Source: Ignavibacteriota bacterium
GTDB lineage: Bacteria > Bacteroidota > Ignavibacteria > UBA10030
Length of the DNA: 64,000 nucleotides
Assembly: GCA_003170475.1 (NCBI GenBank)
Contig: PMZI01000045.1
Span: forward strand, 1 to 64,000
Direction of reading: 5' to 3'
This document shows, piece after piece, positions 46,035-54,774 of this stretch. The stretch's first letter is position 1; every line of letters begins with the position of its first letter. The notes under the pieces are model-generated. The model was not told where the DNA came from. It saw only the letters and a list, made by a program, of their open reading frames with translations, and made no database searches. The position numbers and the translations under genes were made by a program.

Positions 46035-46525
46035 ACGCTCGCTGGAATCACAAGATGCGCGGCACGCGCCTTCACTTGTAGAGAGAACTTGCGGATGCGC
46101 CACGCAATCGACATGTCAATATGGTCAAAAGCGTCGAGGTTTTCAAATTCCTTCGAAGACGATTTCAGATGGATTGTTGGGCGCGAGAAATCGTATTCTC
46201 ATTCACGATACGATCATGTTCCGCGAGTGCAATCAGAGGTTTTGGAGTTTCCTCATCATGAGAATCAGTTGAATGACGTCGCGGTCCGTCGCTGAACTCT
46301 TTCGCGTGGGCCAAGGAGACGAAGACGGCATGGAACGCTTCGGCGAGGAACATTTTTTGAAGAGATCTCTACTCATCAGGTGGTTCGAACTGCGGATGAT
46401 TGAGTTGAGGGTCGCCAAATGTGACCAGATATGACACTGTTGAATAATTCAGCAGCTGTGTGCTTTCTCATCATAATCATCAATAAGAATGGGCTTTTTT
46501 GAAGCATAGGCCTCAATAGTTTCGT
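46035..46525. other. intergenic region with possible gene remnant and inverted repeat
   Basis: No intact gene is seen. On the minus strand, 46418-46165 shows two overlapping short frames whose pieces (SRDLFKK, then FHAVFVSLAHAKEFSDG, then RDVIQLILMMRKLQNL) could be one small protein broken by frameshifts; this is weak. At 46436-46454 the near-palindrome CTGTTGAAT-A-ATTCAGCAG (8 of 9 pairs) lies about 72 bp before the candidate promoter of the MarR gene and could be its operator. Confidence 0.3.
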
Positions 46526-46540
46526 TTGCACAATATTTGC
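46526..46540 (+). promoter_or_regulatory. weak candidate sigma-54 promoter of the MarR/Hdr operon
   Basis: TTGCACAATATTTGC has correct spacing and a perfect -12 TTGC, but the invariant GG at -24 reads TG. The GTG start of the MarR gene lies 37 bp downstream. The support is mainly by analogy with the three better elements in the window. Confidence 0.3.
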
Positions 46541-46577
46541 CTATAGGAAAGGGATTTGAACAAAAGGCGTCGAAATC

Positions 46578-46997
46578 GTGGAAGGAACAGAACCGAGATT
46601 TGGAGCTGGACTCCTGAGGCTGACCCGCCGATGCCGAGGCATCGACAAGTACGTCTCGTCAAGAGCGCAACTCACGATAGATGAGTTGCACTGCCTCAGC
46701 GTACTGTTCTCTGAGCATCCCTCTTCGGTGAAGAGGCTCAGCGAGCTGATTAATGTCAGCACGACACGGGCCTCAAAGATTCTTAAAGACCTGGAGCAGC
46801 GCGGCTATCTTTCTCGCACTCCCGACTCAGAGGATCGCCGAAAGGAGCAGGTTCTCCTCACGGAGACAGGCGCCATGACGGTGCAGAAGATCCTATCGTT
46901 CTATACTGAGATCGGTAGCGAGTTGCTTACAAGCTGGCGGCATGAACTTGCGCAGGATTTTTCCTGGCTGCTGCAGTCGGTACATCAACCCAAATGA
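46578..46997 (+). CDS. MarR-family transcriptional regulator
   Basis: Winged-helix regulator of 139 residues. From a GTG start the chain has a first dimer helix, then the DNA-binding wing: LSELINVSTTRASKILKDL followed by RGYLSRTPDSEDRRKEQVLL, the DxRxxxxxLT signature of the family. It is the first gene of the long Hdr/hydrogenase operon and most likely controls it, perhaps through the near-palindrome at 46436-46454. No Cys pair suggestive of thiol sensing is present. Confidence 0.85.
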   Translation: MEGTEPRFGAGLLRLTRRCRGIDKYVSSRAQLTIDELHCLSVLFSEHPSSVKRLSELINVSTTRASKILKDLEQRGYLSRTPDSEDRRKEQVLLTETGAMTVQKILSFYTEIGSELLTSWRHELAQDFSWLLQSVHQPK

Positions 46998-47007
46998 TTC
47001 AACTCTG

Positions 47008-47556
47008 ATGCTCATTCCCAATGACGTTCGTCAACAGAAGCGCCTCACGATCATCGGACTCGGCAATGAAATGCTCTCCGACGACGGATTGGGGATCAAG
47101 GTCGTCCGCGAACTCAAGAATCGTCTTCACGATCCCTCGGTGGTATTTGAAGAACTTTCCGTGGGAGGGCTTCAACTGTTCGATCATCTCATCGGAACTG
47201 ACGAGTGCATTATTGTCGATGCCATCATGACCGGGGTGCAACCAGCGGGCACCATGGTACGATTTGTCCAGACCGCTGATCGCGAGCCGGTGAAACTCAC
47301 TTCTTCTCATCAAATCGATCTTGGTCAAATCCTGGGACTTGCGCGATTCATGGGAGCACCTCTCCCGAAGAGACTCACCGTCTATGGAATAGAAGCGGAC
47401 GACATAACGACGTTTAGAGAACAGTGCACCTCTCAAGTGTCTCAAGCAATTCCGAAGCTTGTAGAAGCAATCTGCGACGACGTGCAAACGGATCGCGCTG
47501 AACTCCTGCCATGCAACGACGAATGGCAAATTATCTCTGATCTTGTAACAGACTGA
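47008..47556 (+). CDS. [NiFe] hydrogenase maturation protease (second copy)
   Basis: HycI/HyaD-type protease of about 182 residues that should process the group 3c-like large subunit at 58040. The ATG at 47008 is 10 bp after the MarR stop. The motif IIGLGNEMLSDDGLG supplies the first metal ligand, DECIIVDAIMTG the second Asp, and SSHQIDLGQ the His. Compared with the protease at 38374 it has a longer C-terminal tail. The presence of two proteases fits two distinct hydrogenases. Confidence 0.87.
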   Translation: MLIPNDVRQQKRLTIIGLGNEMLSDDGLGIKVVRELKNRLHDPSVVFEELSVGGLQLFDHLIGTDECIIVDAIMTGVQPAGTMVRFVQTADREPVKLTSSHQIDLGQILGLARFMGAPLPKRLTVYGIEADDITTFREQCTSQVSQAIPKLVEAICDDVQTDRAELLPCNDEWQIISDLVTD

Positions 47557-47573
47557 CGGACAACGGAGCCTTT

Positions 47574-48260
47574 ATGGAACATGCCACGCATCAACTCCCC
47601 GGACTGATGACCCGAACTGAAGCCGACCTGAGACAAATCTTCCTCAGGCAGGTGGAAGCCATTCCGGCTGGCGAGCGTATCAAGCGATGTATCCAGTGCG
47701 GGACGTGCACAGGTTCATGCCCCGTGAGCTACGCTATGGATATCTCACCTCGACAGCTTATTGCGCTCTTCCGCGCGGGCGAACTGGAAACCGTGATGAA
47801 AAGTCGCTCCATCTGGATCTGTGCTTCGTGCTATGCGTGTACAACGCGATGCCCGTCTGGTATCAAGATCACGGATGTCATCTACGCACTGAAGCGCACA
47901 GTCATGGAGAAGGGGTATGAGTCGAAGGCGCCTCAGGTTCAGGTGCTTGCGAGATTGTTCGTCGATAACCTGATGAGCTACGGTCGATTGCATGAGGGAA
48001 CCCTGATCAGGAAATACTACATGAAGACCGGCATCTTCAAGCTCTTTGGGTTTGTCCCGCTGGTAATAAAAATGTTTGAAACGAAACGACTTGCATTATT
48101 TCCGAAGAAGATCAAGGAACACAAGTCGTTGTCCCGCATTATCAAGAAGGCGCAGGAAATCGAGATGCGACACGTTCCGGAAAAGCTTGAATACTCGCCC
48201 GAGTTTGTCGGCTACCGAGGACTCGGTGAGATGAAACTCGAATCCAGAAAAGGAGAGTGA
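47574..48260 (+). CDS. hdrC: heterodisulfide reductase subunit C-like
   Basis: Iron-sulfur subunit that passes electrons from HdrA to HdrB. The 228-residue product has two [4Fe-4S] motifs: CIQCGTCTGSCP near residue 39 and CASCYACTTRCP near 83. The following ITDVIYALKRTVMEKG and the helical C-terminal half match HdrC. No membrane helix is present, so it is the soluble type. The gene is 17 bp after the protease gene and overlaps hdrB, consistent with one operon. Confidence 0.9.
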   Translation: MEHATHQLPGLMTRTEADLRQIFLRQVEAIPAGERIKRCIQCGTCTGSCPVSYAMDISPRQLIALFRAGELETVMKSRSIWICASCYACTTRCPSGIKITDVIYALKRTVMEKGYESKAPQVQVLARLFVDNLMSYGRLHEGTLIRKYYMKTGIFKLFGFVPLVIKMFETKRLALFPKKIKEHKSLSRIIKKAQEIEMRHVPEKLEYSPEFVGYRGLGEMKLESRKGE

Positions 48261-48262
48261 CC

Positions 48263-49144
48263 GTGAAATACGCGTATTACCCCGGTTGCAGCCTCGAAAA
48301 AACGCAGCGAGGCTATGATGAATCCGTGAGGGAAGTGTTCAAGGCGCTGGACCAGGAGCTGATAGAAATTGACGACTGGAATTGCTGTGGCGCGACGATG
48401 TACATGTCAGTGAAAGAAACCGTCTCCCTTGCTGTCTCGGCTCGCAATCTGGCGTTGGCAGAGAGAATGGGGCTCGACATTCTTGCCCCATGCAGCTCAT
48501 GTTTCACCACACTTTCCAAGACTAACCGGATCCTGAATCAGATTCCCGAAATGCATCGGGATGTCAATGAGGCTCTGGCTGAGGGGGGATTGAGTTACAG
48601 CGGTAAGGTTCGGGTCCGCCACCCTCTGGATATCCTGATGAACGATATCGGTCTGGAGACGGTTCGGGCCAAGTTCAAGAGAAACCTGAATGGACTGAAG
48701 ATTGCCCCGTATTACGGTTGCCAAATTGTACGACCGGACAAGACCTTTGATGACCGGGAAAACCCCATGCTGTTGGATCGGCTGTTTCGTGCATGCGGTG
48801 GTGAGCCTGTCTATTTTCCCATGAAGGTGCGATGTTGCGGCGGAATGTTGATGACCACATTCGAAGAGACCGCATTGAAGCTCAACAAGGAACTTCTCGA
48901 GTGCGCGATGGACAACGGCGCTGATGTGATGGTCACCACCTGCCCGCTTTGTCATTTTAACCTCGAGGCCTACCAGGGCAAAATCAACAATTTCTACAAA
49001 ACCAAGTTCAATGTTCCTGTCATGTACTTCACACAGTTGCTAGGAATTGCCCTCGGTCTTCCGGCCAAAGGTCTGGGGTTGGATTCCTCGTTCATACCCC
49101 TGGGGGAGAAGATCAATTCGTTAGCGGAGGCTCACTATGCCTGA
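48263..49144 (+). CDS. hdrB: heterodisulfide reductase subunit B-like
   Basis: Catalytic-type subunit with two CCG domains that in methanogens hold non-cubane [4Fe-4S] clusters for disulfide reduction. The GTG at 48263 has AGGAG 7 nt upstream; a GTG at 48257 is an alternative. The first CCG domain shows YYPGCSLEK, WNCCGATMY and PCSSCF. The second shows YYGCQIVRP, RCCGGMLMT and TTCPLCHFNL. All expected Cys are present, so it is probably active, although the natural disulfide in a non-methanogen is unknown. It overlaps the HdrA N-half gene by 8 bp. Confidence 0.9.
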   Translation: MKYAYYPGCSLEKTQRGYDESVREVFKALDQELIEIDDWNCCGATMYMSVKETVSLAVSARNLALAERMGLDILAPCSSCFTTLSKTNRILNQIPEMHRDVNEALAEGGLSYSGKVRVRHPLDILMNDIGLETVRAKFKRNLNGLKIAPYYGCQIVRPDKTFDDRENPMLLDRLFRACGGEPVYFPMKVRCCGGMLMTTFEETALKLNKELLECAMDNGADVMVTTCPLCHFNLEAYQGKINNFYKTKFNVPVMYFTQLLGIALGLPAKGLGLDSSFIPLGEKINSLAEAHYA

Positions 49145-50015
49145 GAATCTTAAGCCTACCAACGGCAACGGTCACATCAAGATCGGCGTCTACATTTGTC
49201 ATTGCGGGGTGAATATTTCCTCAACGGTGAATGTCACGCAAGTCCGTGATTTTGCCGCGAAGCAGCCGCATGTGGCTATCGCCCGCGACTACAAGTTCAT
49301 GTGCTCCGACCCGGGGCAAGATTTGATCAAGCAAGACATCAAGAACATGGGTGTCAACAGAGTGGTTGTGGCCGCATGCTCGCCCTTGATGCATGAGCTG
49401 ACATTTCGTATGGCGGCCGAATCAGCCGGGTTGAACCGCTATCTTGTCCAGATCGCGAATATCCGTGAGCATTGTTCTTGGGTGCACGACGATCGCGAGG
49501 CAGCGACGATGAAGGCATGTGCGTTGGTGAATGCTGCGATTCGCCGTGTTGCTCTCCAGGTGCCGATGCAGATCACGAAACAGCCGGTAAACAAGGCGAC
49601 GATGATTGTCGGTGGAGGAATCGCCGGCATCCAGGCGGCACTCGAGATCGCGAATGCGGGGCATCATGTGTACCTTGTCGAGAAAGAACCCACCATCGGC
49701 GGAAGAATGGGTCAGTTCGACAAGACGTTTCCGACCTTGGATTGCGCAGCGTGTATCCTGACACCGAAGATGGTTTCGGTCGGCCATCGGAAAGACATTA
49801 CGTTGCTGACATATTCGGAGGTGGAAAGTGTCTCCGGTTACATCGGCAATTTCAAGATACGCGTTCGGAAGAAAGCGCGATACGTCGATACTGAAAAGTG
49901 TACAGGATGCGGTCAGTGCTGGAGCAATTGTCCCGCAGTTCGCATTCCATCGGGCCGCTCCATTACGATCGGGGATCAACTTATCAATGAGATCTCCACG
50001 CGACCGCAGGAATAG
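49137..50015 (+). CDS. hdrA: HdrA N-terminal half (FAD part), split gene
   Basis: The 292-residue product matches only the first half of HdrA (usually about 650 residues). Visible are the N-terminal HdrA domain (YICHCGVNIS, MCSDPGQ, ACSPLMHE, NIREHCSWVH), the FAD Rossmann motif GGGIAGIQAA near 159, KTFPTLDCAACILTPKM, and one ferredoxin motif CTGCGQCWSNCP near 255. It then stops, just where the protein encoded at 54775 takes over. The two should assemble into one flavoprotein. The stop is followed at once by the next gene with its own ribosome site, so this is not a simple sequencing frameshift. Confidence 0.85.
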   Translation: MPENLKPTNGNGHIKIGVYICHCGVNISSTVNVTQVRDFAAKQPHVAIARDYKFMCSDPGQDLIKQDIKNMGVNRVVVAACSPLMHELTFRMAAESAGLNRYLVQIANIREHCSWVHDDREAATMKACALVNAAIRRVALQVPMQITKQPVNKATMIVGGGIAGIQAALEIANAGHHVYLVEKEPTIGGRMGQFDKTFPTLDCAACILTPKMVSVGHRKDITLLTYSEVESVSGYIGNFKIRVRKKARYVDTEKCTGCGQCWSNCPAVRIPSGRSITIGDQLINEISTRPQE

Positions 50016-50017
50016 AA

Positions 50018-51445
50018 ATGTTCGTCGTACTTCGTCACGACTTGACTGTCAGGACGATGTTCGATACGCCAGGGATGAAAGCAGAAGAGTTGCAGTGGTC
50101 ATCAACATCAACGAGACAAATGAAGCCGGACTTTCGCTCAATACGGATCGATACAGAGAAATGCACAGGTCGGATGAAATGCCTCCGCAGTTGTCCGACG
50201 CAGGCATTGCGTGTGCGTAACGGGAAGGCGAAGCTGTTGAGCGATCGTTGCATCGATTGCGGCGAATGCGTGCGCGTGTGCCCCAACCACGCCTTCATCC
50301 CGCAGACCAGTTCGTTCAGCGATTTCTCCGGGTTCAAATATACGATCGCGCTGCCGTCACCGGTATTCTATTCTCAGTTCGGCAAGGATGTAGAGCCGTC
50401 GGCGATCCTCGAAGCGCTCAAGACAGTGGGGTTTGATGACGCGTATGACGTGGCGTGTGCATCCGAATCTGTCAGCATTGCGATTCAGGAGTACCTCGAC
50501 ACGAATGGAACACCCCGGCCGCTGATCTCTCCGTTTTGTCCTACGATTGTGAGACTGATTCAAGTCCGATATCCCAATCTTCTGGACAATCTGATACCGA
50601 TTGAGTCCCCCATGGAGATCGCCGCTCGTGAGGCAAAACGGGCGAAAATGCATGAACTGGGTTTGAAGGAACACGAGATAGGGGCTATCTATCTGGCCCC
50701 ATGTCCCTCGAAGATGATTGCATTGAAGAATCCTCCGCGGAAGAAGCACTCGTTCCTCGATGGAGTGATGCCGATTGCTGACATCTATCCGAATATGTTG
50801 CGTGCGCTCGCGCATTCTGAACACACGACGGGCATGTCGGAAATCCGGGGTTTGGGACTCGGGTGGCCAATTGTCGGTGGACAGGTCTCGAGTCTGAAAG
50901 CTGAAGAGTCGATCGCTATCGCTGGACTCGCGGATGTGATGAGGGTCTTTGACGAGATCGAAAATGGGAAACTCAAGGACATCCAATATATCGAATGCCA
51001 TTCTTGCCCGACAGCGTGCGTTGGAGGCTCCCTGACCGTTGAAAACCCCTACATCGCAAGGGGAAGGGTTCTTCGCATGGTGGAGAAATATGGTCAACAA
51101 CCATGTCAGGATCGACAAAAGATTCGCGATCTGTATCAGAAGAACTTTTTTTCGCTCGTCGGAAGAATTGCGCCAAGTCCCAGCCAACCTCTAGATGAAG
51201 ACTTGTCGAGAGGTATTCAGAAAATGCATCGGCGGCAACAAACGTATGACATCCTTCCGAAAATCGACTGTGGTGCATGTGGCGCCCCCTCTTGTCTGAC
51301 GTTTGCGGAAGACGTGGTGAAAGGGAATGCCGAAGCCGATGAATGCGTCTTCCTTGCGATGAAATCATTCGAATCGATGTCCACGAACCTTCTGGATGTT
51401 GTCGGTAAACACAGCAAGAAGATTCGAAGCAACATTTCGAGTTGA
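50018..51445 (+). CDS. [FeFe]-hydrogenase-like protein with degenerate H-cluster site
   Basis: A 475-residue protein with the large-subunit C-terminal domain of [FeFe] hydrogenases but altered active-site motifs. Motif 1 reads SPFCPTIV (first Cys lost), motif 2 APCPSKMIAL, and motif 3 ECHSCPTACVGG. The N-terminal ferredoxin has CTGRMKCLRSCP near 49 (second Cys replaced by Arg) and an intact CIDCGECVRVCP near 79. A C-terminal Fe-S domain has CGACGAPSC near 418 and a later Cys. Proteins of this kind may act as redox or H2 sensors rather than catalysts. AGGA lies 6 nt before the ATG. Confidence 0.8.
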   Translation: MFVVLRHDLTVRTMFDTPGMKAEELQWSSTSTRQMKPDFRSIRIDTEKCTGRMKCLRSCPTQALRVRNGKAKLLSDRCIDCGECVRVCPNHAFIPQTSSFSDFSGFKYTIALPSPVFYSQFGKDVEPSAILEALKTVGFDDAYDVACASESVSIAIQEYLDTNGTPRPLISPFCPTIVRLIQVRYPNLLDNLIPIESPMEIAAREAKRAKMHELGLKEHEIGAIYLAPCPSKMIALKNPPRKKHSFLDGVMPIADIYPNMLRALAHSEHTTGMSEIRGLGLGWPIVGGQVSSLKAEESIAIAGLADVMRVFDEIENGKLKDIQYIECHSCPTACVGGSLTVENPYIARGRVLRMVEKYGQQPCQDRQKIRDLYQKNFFSLVGRIAPSPSQPLDEDLSRGIQKMHRRQQTYDILPKIDCGACGAPSCLTFAEDVVKGNAEADECVFLAMKSFESMSTNLLDVVGKHSKKIRSNISS

Positions 51446-51493
51446 GAAGATGACGCTGAGCGATGCTCTTGCGGATGTCGGCGAAGGCCACTC

Positions 51494-52036
51494 ATGGAAG
51501 ATCTGTCACTACATGTTCTCGACATAGCTGAAAACTCCGTCCGCGCGGGAGCCAAGAACATCAGCATTCTTGTCGTGGAAAACGTTGGAGAGGATTGCTT
51601 GACGATTGAAATTCGAGATGATGGTAAGGGAATGAGTGCCGAGAACGTAGAGCGGGCTGCAGATTCTTCTTACACAACACGGAAGAATGCCCGGGCCGGA
51701 ATGGGCCTCGCACTTTTGAAAGAAGCAGCCGAGATGGCGAAGGGGAGATTGGAGCTTCATTCCGTTCCGAACTCAGGGACGACTGTGCGAGCGACTTTCC
51801 AGCTGAGCAGTGTGGAAAGGAAGCCTCTCGGAAATATGGCGGAAACGATCACAGCAATCCTTGCGACGGAGAATCAGGTGAATGTCTTCTACCGACATTC
51901 TCGCGGTGGAAAAAGTATCACTTTCGATTCGCAGCATGCTGAAAATCAATTGGGAGATATACTGTTGGGTTCGATTGAGGCGTTGAGCCTCGTTCGCACA
52001 TTTCTGGAACAGGAAGAGTCGAGTTTGACACAATAA
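51494..52036 (+). CDS. small HATPase-domain protein in hydrogenase operon
   Basis: A GHKL-type ATP-binding protein of 180 residues without a phospho-acceptor or sensor domain. The N-box is IAENSVRAGAKNI, G1 is IRDDGKGMS, and G2 is ARAGMGLALLKEAAEM. Similar stand-alone ATPase genes occur in clusters of bifurcating [FeFe] hydrogenases of Firmicutes and Thermotogae, next to NuoE-like and NuoF-like genes. With the degenerate hydrogenase protein upstream it could form a signalling pair, for example as an anti-sigma-like or partner kinase. Function inferred only. Confidence 0.75.
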   Translation: MEDLSLHVLDIAENSVRAGAKNISILVVENVGEDCLTIEIRDDGKGMSAENVERAADSSYTTRKNARAGMGLALLKEAAEMAKGRLELHSVPNSGTTVRATFQLSSVERKPLGNMAETITAILATENQVNVFYRHSRGGKSITFDSQHAENQLGDILLGSIEALSLVRTFLEQEESSLTQ

Positions 52037-52051
52037 GTCAGAGGAGATCTC

Positions 52052-52504
52052 ATGAACGCCCAAATGCTTGAAACAATACTCCACCGACATCCGAAAGATC
52101 CGAGTTCAATCATTCAGGTTATGCTCGATATACAGAATGAGCTCTACTACCTTCCTCGGGATGTTCTGAACTACGTCTCGGAGTATTTGAACGTGCCTCT
52201 CAGCAGAACGTACAATCTTGCGACGTTCTACAAGGCCTTCAGTCTCAAGCCGAAAGGCAAATATCCGATCGCTGTGTGCACGGGTACAGCATGTCATGTG
52301 CAGGGGGCGATCAAGATCATGGAGCAGATTGAACGGGAGCTTCATATCAAAGAAGGAGAGACCACGCCGGATAAGAAGTTCAGCGTGGAGAGCGTGAGAT
52401 GCCTCGGGTGCTGCGGGTTGGCTCCGGTGGTGACCGTCGGAAAGAATCTCCATGGAAGAATACCGACATCTAAAGTTTCCAAGATCCTCAAGCAATATGA
52501 ATAG
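52052..52504 (+). CDS. NuoE/HydC-like 2Fe-2S subunit
   Basis: Thioredoxin-fold 2Fe-2S subunit of a NADH-linked bifurcating complex (HydC or NuoE type). The 150-residue product has a helical N-terminus (IQVMLDIQNELYYLP), then Cys ligands in CTGTACHVQG and CLGCCGLAP. It lies 15 bp after the HATPase gene with GGAGAT at the ribosome site, and ahead of ferredoxin-like and NuoF-like genes, the usual gene order of HydABC-type complexes. Confidence 0.9.
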   Translation: MNAQMLETILHRHPKDPSSIIQVMLDIQNELYYLPRDVLNYVSEYLNVPLSRTYNLATFYKAFSLKPKGKYPIAVCTGTACHVQGAIKIMEQIERELHIKEGETTPDKKFSVESVRCLGCCGLAPVVTVGKNLHGRIPTSKVSKILKQYE

Positions 52505-52516
52505 GAGGAGTATTCG

Positions 52517-52906
52517 ATGGGCAAGATGAACATAGAAGACCTGGAAAAGATTCGTGAGCAGGGGCGATACAAGATGGCTCTCCGCCAGGGAACGGGCCGC
52601 GTCAGAATTATTGTGCATATGGGAACCTGCGGTATCGCAGCAGGGGCGAGGGGTATCCTGACGGCCGCAATGAAAGAAATCGAATTGCGGGGTCTGCATG
52701 ATGTCATTGTCACCAATGCGGGTTGTGCGGGTCTGTGCAGCCACGAGCCGATGATGACTGTCGAGGTGCTCGGTGAATCAGCGCCCGTGAAATATGTTTA
52801 TCTGACGGCGGAAAAGGTGAAGAGGATCTTCGATTCACACGTTCTGAAAGGGCAAGTAACGAAAGAATTCGCCCTGGAAGTCGTCAGCGAGAAAACACAT
52901 TCATGA
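52517..52906 (+). CDS. thioredoxin-like 2Fe-2S ferredoxin
   Basis: A 129-residue (2Fe-2S) protein of the thioredoxin-like ferredoxin family. Cys ligands lie in HMGTCGIAAGAR and NAGCAGLCSHEP. Such a small protein is commonly encoded between NuoE-like and NuoF-like genes in bifurcating hydrogenase clusters; it resembles the N-terminal domain of HydB/NuoF-type subunits. The start follows GGAGGAG, and the gene is 12 bp after its upstream neighbour. Confidence 0.85.
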   Translation: MGKMNIEDLEKIREQGRYKMALRQGTGRVRIIVHMGTCGIAAGARGILTAAMKEIELRGLHDVIVTNAGCAGLCSHEPMMTVEVLGESAPVKYVYLTAEKVKRIFDSHVLKGQVTKEFALEVVSEKTHS

Positions 52907-52933
52907 AGTTGTTGTGACTAAGGAGACGCTCTC

Positions 52934-54760
52934 ATGGCGTATAGATCGTACTTGATGGTGTGTGCAGGCACGGGGTGTGTCGCCAACCAATCAATGAAAA
53001 TTAAGGAGAAACTGGAGACCGAAATCCGAAAGAAAGGTCTGCAGGAGGAAGTCGCCGTCGTGACGACGGGGTGCAACGGATTCTGCGCTGTCGGGCCTCT
53101 GATGGTGGTCCAACCCGATGGGATCTTCTATCAGCTCCTGAAAGAAACGGACATCCCGTACATTGTTGAGGAGCATTTCATCAAAGGCCGGCCGGTGAAA
53201 GAGCTGATGTTCACGCCGCCGAAAGAGAAGACTCCGATCCCGAAGCTGTCCGACATACCATTCTTCGCAGATCAAACGCCGATCGTGCTTCGTAATCGCG
53301 GAGTGATCAATCCCGAAAACATCGATGACTACATCGCTCGAGGCGGGTATGAAGCCATTGCAAAAGTTCTGACTTCGATGACTCCGGAGCAAGTGATTCA
53401 GGAGATCAAGACCTCCGGTTTGCGGGGTAGAGGGGGTGGAGGATTCCCAACAGGAATCAAATGGGAAACCTGCAGGAATATCCCGGCTGACAAACACTAC
53501 ATCATCTGTAACGCAGATGAAGGTGATCCCGGTGCCTTTATGGATCGGAGTACGGTCGAATCAGATCCGCACGCCGTGATCGAAGGGATGTTGATCGGCG
53601 GATATGCCATCGGCTCGTCTGAAGGTTACGTCTACATTCGGAATGAATACCCCATCGCGCTCGACAGGCTTCAGACAGCCATTCAGCATGCGCGTGAGTA
53701 CGGCCTCCTGGGCACGAACATCCTTGACAAAGGCTTCGATTTTGAAATCAAGATTGCCCGGGGAGCAGGTGCATTTGTGTGCGGTGAGTCTACGGCGCTG
53801 ATGGCTTCCATTGAGGGTCGGCCCGGAGAACCCAGGGCAAAGTACGTGCATACTGTTGAGAAGGGTCTTTGGGATAAGCCGACGTGCCTCAACAATGTTG
53901 AAACGTGGGCAAACGTACCGCAGATCATTCTCCGCGGTGCAGAGTGGTTTTCCAGCATCGGAACAGGCGATGTCTCCGGCGATCCGTGGGGTGGTAGCAA
54001 GGGGACAAAGGTGTTCTCTTTGTCAGGAAAAGTGAATAACACCGGTCTCATCGAAGTGCCGATGGGTATTACGCTGCGGAAGATTATTTTCGATATCGGC
54101 GGCGGGATCAAGGACGGTAAGAAATTCAAGGCTGTTCAGACGGGTGGGCCCTCAGGAGGTTTCATCCCCGAAAGTCTCCTCGATCTCCCGGTCGACTATG
54201 AGGAGCTCACAAAAGTCGGATCCATGATGGGTTCAGGCGGCATGGTCGTCGCCGATGAGAACAACTGCATGGTCGACATGGCCAAGTATTTTCTCTCCTT
54301 CACGCAGACTGAGTCGTGCGGAAAGTGCGTGCCGTGTCGCGAAGGCACCAAACGCATGTTGGACATCCTCGAAAAGATCACCGAAGGAGAAGGAACTGAA
54401 GAAGATCTGGTGCTTCTCGAAGAGCTGTCGAACGTGGTCGTCGAGTCGTCATTGTGTGCCCTCGGCGGGTCGGCGCCAAATCCGGTCTTGACAACACTCA
54501 AGTACTTCCGGGAAGAATATGAAGCCCACGTGAAAGACAAGAAGTGTCCGGGTCACGCTTGCAGGAAACTCATCACCTATACGATCGATCCGCACGTGTG
54601 CGTGGACAAAGGTCATGGCTGTCATGTCTGTGCGAAGAACTGCCCGGATGGTGCGATTCTTGGTGAGACGAAACAAGTTCACACGATCGACGTCGAGAAA
54701 TGCGGAAAATGCGGCATCTGCTACGACGTCTGCAAATTCGATGCAATCTCTGTCGAGTAA
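52934..54760 (+). CDS. NuoF/HydB-like NADH- and FMN-binding subunit
   Basis: NAD(H)-oxidising or reducing subunit that in HydABC complexes is the likely bifurcation site. The 608-residue chain has an N-terminal thioredoxin-like 2Fe-2S domain (CAGTGC, TTGCNGFCAVGP), the NADH/FMN core with GLRGRGGGGFPTG near 168 and CNADEGDPGAFMDRS, an SLBB region, the cluster motif SCGKCVPCREGT near 460, and a C-terminal two-cluster ferredoxin (CHVCAKNCP, CGKCGICYDVC). This full set is that of HydB from bifurcating hydrogenases rather than of respiratory NuoF, which lacks the outer domains. Confidence 0.93.
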   Translation: MAYRSYLMVCAGTGCVANQSMKIKEKLETEIRKKGLQEEVAVVTTGCNGFCAVGPLMVVQPDGIFYQLLKETDIPYIVEEHFIKGRPVKELMFTPPKEKTPIPKLSDIPFFADQTPIVLRNRGVINPENIDDYIARGGYEAIAKVLTSMTPEQVIQEIKTSGLRGRGGGGFPTGIKWETCRNIPADKHYIICNADEGDPGAFMDRSTVESDPHAVIEGMLIGGYAIGSSEGYVYIRNEYPIALDRLQTAIQHAREYGLLGTNILDKGFDFEIKIARGAGAFVCGESTALMASIEGRPGEPRAKYVHTVEKGLWDKPTCLNNVETWANVPQIILRGAEWFSSIGTGDVSGDPWGGSKGTKVFSLSGKVNNTGLIEVPMGITLRKIIFDIGGGIKDGKKFKAVQTGGPSGGFIPESLLDLPVDYEELTKVGSMMGSGGMVVADENNCMVDMAKYFLSFTQTESCGKCVPCREGTKRMLDILEKITEGEGTEEDLVLLEELSNVVVESSLCALGGSAPNPVLTTLKYFREEYEAHVKDKKCPGHACRKLITYTIDPHVCVDKGHGCHVCAKNCPDGAILGETKQVHTIDVEKCGKCGICYDVCKFDAISVE

Positions 54761-54774
54761 AGAGCGAGACAACT

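Noticed and set aside
49828-50220. Possible frameshift joining the HdrA N-half to the next gene
   Set aside because: The stop at 50015 is followed by a ribosome site and an independent start; the overlapping frame has no HdrA motifs, and the missing half is found at 54775.
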